From positions 1-26,724 of the IMG/VR virus record IMGVR_UViG_3300045999_007246: a stretch of DNA of 26,724 bases. One strand, given 5' to 3'. Position 1 is the first letter of the stretch, and each line of letters opens with the position of its first letter. The translations under genes and the position numbers were made by a program. Source of the DNA: a virus. The notes under the pieces are model-generated. The model searched no databases. It saw nothing but the letters and a program-made list of their open reading frames with translations, and was not told the DNA's origin. Shown here piece by piece: positions 24,631 to 26,724 of this stretch.

Positions 24631-26724
24631 CCACCTGATTATAGACCCGGTTGAAGCGCACGAACTCACCGTCGATGCGCTCCCGAAGAGCCTCAAGGCG
24701 CTCCGCCTTCGCGCCCTCATCAATGTCCAGATTCCGAATGCGCTTATGCTCTTCGTTCAGCTTCTTAACCGCAGACCGGGCCGAGGTCAGGGCGGACTGC
24801 ACCCGGGGGTTAGTATCCACCGGGAACTTTTCAATCAGCTTACGCCGCTCCGCCCCGACTGAATCCTTCAACTGCTGATTCACAGAGCGCGCCTTCTCTT
24901 CGCGCTCGTAATACTCACCGACATTCCTGCCCTTACCCGGCTGGCCGACAAGACGGCGAAGAGCCGGGGCCGCAAAGGGCTCGCCTTCTGCGCCGGTCTT
25001 GTAGATGGACTTAGCAAGCTGAGTCACACCACCGAGGCCAAACTCAAGGAGGTACTCGAAGCTCTCGGCAGGGAAATTCATTCCGCCCTTGATCTTGCCC
25101 TCTCCACCGGAGATGTCGTTCAGGAACTGAGACAGATCCTTGTAACCCTCAGGCGTATTGAACCGGGCGACAGAGGCGTAGGACTGCCCCCTGTCGAACG
25201 GCTCGTTGTAGATCGGCTTACCCATGAAGTTCTCGTTCAAAGCTAGTTCTGTCAGCGGCTTAAACACGGTCGGCGTTATGGCGCGAAGACCGGAGCTTTG
25301 CACGCTACCGGCGCTGAACTGCACAGGCGAGAAGTTCCCGAGCGCAGCGGTCACGATGTCCATCCCAGCTGCGCCAAGGTCGTCACCGCGACGGGCAGCA
25401 TCCATCGTCCGGGTGGCCAGATACGGGAAAAAGCCGAAGCCGTAGGGCATCGGGATCTTCAAATAGCTCCTCCCGTTGAAGGGGTTCATGAGGATGAGGT
25501 TGCGCTCTTTCTCGTAGTCCGGGATCTTGTCCCAGAAGAGCTTGCCGTCATCGTCCTCGTCGGAGATCGCCGCGTTGGCAGCCGCCAGTGTGGCAGCCGT
25601 GGCCATCATACCAAGCAGCGCCGCCTGAGTGCTCGACAGCTTACCAGTCTTGAACGGGTTGTTTGACAGAGCCCGCGCCGTGCGGACGCTACCCTGAATG
25701 CCGGCATTGAAGAAGGCGTACAGAGCGTTCAGCAGAGCGCCAGCCTCACCCCGACGATTGAAGTCTACGGTTGCCTCGCGCGAGATCATGGCCGCCTGCT
25801 CGCGAGTCATGCCCACGTCGAGCGCGGCGCGATAAGCGGCGAAACGGATCCCGTTCTCGAAGATGGCGTTGGTGCTTTCGAGAGCGCCAACCATCGCGCG
25901 GAAGCCCTTGCTCGTAGGCTTCCACAGCGCGTCGATGGTCTGCTTGGCGCCCTTGGCGTCCTTGATGTCCTTCAGTCTTTCGTCGAGCGTCTTCAGATCG
26001 TCCTGAATGCGGGCAGCCGCCTCTTGCGGGGTCTCACGCTGTGCCCACGACACCGAGCCACCGTCCAGTTTGAACTGCTCATACTGGTCACGCATAGCGG
26101 GATCTCCGCCCTTGCCGCCATATTCAAACGCAGCGATGGTCCTTTTCGCCTTAAATACTTCCCTGATGTTCTTACTGAAAGCCTTGGCCAGCCCCGGCGA
26201 GTCGGCCCCGAGATTCAGCGCTGCAGACTGCAGATCGCGGAAGACGTTCGGCACGAAGAAGTCAGGGTTCGCCGTGGTGAACGAGCGCGACAGCAGGCGC
26301 GTCACCTTGTTTGAGAACTCTAGGAACGCATTCATCTGCGTCGGGTTCAGGTTCTTCGCCGCCTTCGCGAGCAGGGGGTCGTTGATGCGTAGATAGAACG
26401 TCTCACCGCCGCGCTTCACGATCATGAAGTTGTCATCCTTGGGGGATGGACGCCGGATGTTCCCGTTCCGGTCGCGCGGCGGGTTGCGGTCACTGAAGAC
26501 GCGCCATTCATTCGACGGATTTTTTATGAAGAAATCCATCATCTTCTGGCCGACACGGTTGCGTTCACCGCGAACGATGCGAGCGCCGATGTCAGACATG
26601 AACGTGCCATACGGGGAGAACGGCAACGTCTTACGACCGCGACGCTGACTCCACTCGTTCTTGGTGATGGAGAAGCCAGCGCCTCCGGACATCATCTCAT
26701 CATAGGAATCCCCCTGATCATCCA
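24614..26724 (-). CDS. LPD38-like C-terminal part of a large polyvalent virion protein (5' end beyond window)
   Basis: At least 703 residues remain; the frame stays open upstream of the in-window methionines at 26695/26692 to the window edge, so this is a C-terminal part of a larger protein. In coordinates counted from 26695, it shows the FTTANPDFFVPNVFRD motif (139-154), then helices, LLNALYAFFNAGIQGSVRTA (321-340) and a hydrophobic stretch QAALLGMMATAATLAAANAA (357-376), a possible membrane segment. This resembles the LPD38 domain of polyvalent phage proteins, which are injected with DNA or carried in virions. Family assignment is by eye. It converges on the SSB-like gene. Confidence 0.65.
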   Translation of the reverse strand, partial: DDQGDSYDEMMSGGAGFSITKNEWSQRRGRKTLPFSPYGTFMSDIGARIVRGERNRVGQKMMDFFIKNPSNEWRVFSDRNPPRDRNGNIRRPSPKDDNFMIVKRGGETFYLRINDPLLAKAAKNLNPTQMNAFLEFSNKVTRLLSRSFTTANPDFFVPNVFRDLQSAALNLGADSPGLAKAFSKNIREVFKAKRTIAAFEYGGKGGDPAMRDQYEQFKLDGGSVSWAQRETPQEAAARIQDDLKTLDERLKDIKDAKGAKQTIDALWKPTSKGFRAMVGALESTNAIFENGIRFAAYRAALDVGMTREQAAMISREATVDFNRRGEAGALLNALYAFFNAGIQGSVRTARALSNNPFKTGKLSSTQAALLGMMATAATLAAANAAISDEDDDGKLFWDKIPDYEKERNLILMNPFNGRSYLKIPMPYGFGFFPYLATRTMDAARRGDDLGAAGMDIVTAALGNFSPVQFSAGSVQSSGLRAITPTVFKPLTELALNENFMGKPIYNEPFDRGQSYASVARFNTPEGYKDLSQFLNDISGGEGKIKGGMNFPAESFEYLLEFGLGGVTQLAKSIYKTGAEGEPFAAPALRRLVGQPGKGRNVGEYYEREEKARSVNQQLKDSVGAERRKLIEKFPVDTNPRVQSALTSARSAVKKLNEEHKRIRNLDIDEGAKAERLEALRERIDGEFVRFNRVYNQVEEATR

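Overview
The window is part of a tailed bacteriophage (Caudoviricetes) genome, most likely a podovirus-like phage of an alphaproteobacterium. The phage assignment rests on a terminase large subunit, a portal protein, a phage GroES-like co-chaperonin, a primase-helicase, a YqaJ-type exonuclease, a RecT-type annealing protein and an SSB-like protein. The host guess is inference. It comes from high GC content with G/C-ending codons, gene families common in alphaproteobacterial phages and mobile elements (a DUF7007-like protein, an MTRKDY-type small protein), and the style of the portal and terminase. No host gene, integrase, lysogeny repressor, DNA polymerase, tRNA or CRISPR array was seen.

Layout. 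Positions 1-7248 are a leftward (minus-strand) late block. Read from its promoter it carries a small terminase-like protein, an inserted HTH protein, TerL, portal, a low-complexity virion-associated protein, a DUF3008-like protein, a small helical protein, a GroES-like co-chaperonin and the start of one more gene that leaves the window. Positions 7249-7605 are a divergent control region with a good leftward promoter, a strongly G-rich (G-quadruplex-capable) tract and an operator-like palindrome. Positions 7606-9420 are a first rightward cluster of seven small genes, closed by a convincing intrinsic terminator at 9443-9473. Positions 9474-10271 hold no convincing gene. The part from about 9716 to 10260 falls to roughly 36 percent GC and carries several CTGTATGA-type palindromes, so it is the best candidate for a control region or origin.

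Positions 10272-14604 are a rightward array of at least 17 very small genes joined by ATGA/TGATG overlaps. They include three paralogues of the HTPGPW...NARLIAAAPE family, a four-copy 11-bp repeat, an HTH protein, a PD-(D/E)XK-like protein and two predicted single-pass membrane micropeptides. Positions 14668-24595 are the replication and recombination module: a degenerate primase zinc-domain protein, a TOPRIM plus AAA+ primase-helicase, small membrane or secreted proteins, an SF2 helicase with a zinc ribbon, a VRR-NUC nuclease, a YqaJ exonuclease, an RHH-like regulator, a RecT annealing protein and an SSB-like protein. At 24603-24630 a hairpin separates this module from a convergent minus-strand gene, the C-terminal part of a large LPD38-like polyvalent virion protein whose 5' end lies beyond the window.

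How it works together (inference). Early rightward transcription makes many small host-interaction proteins and a recombination-based replication system. TerS/TerL and portal drive packaging in the late leftward programme. The most unusual non-coding signals are the G-rich divergent region, the AT-rich palindromic region, the perfect 20-bp palindrome at 8452-8471, the repeat cluster at 12809-12862, and a potential SD-sequestering switch in front of the exonuclease gene.
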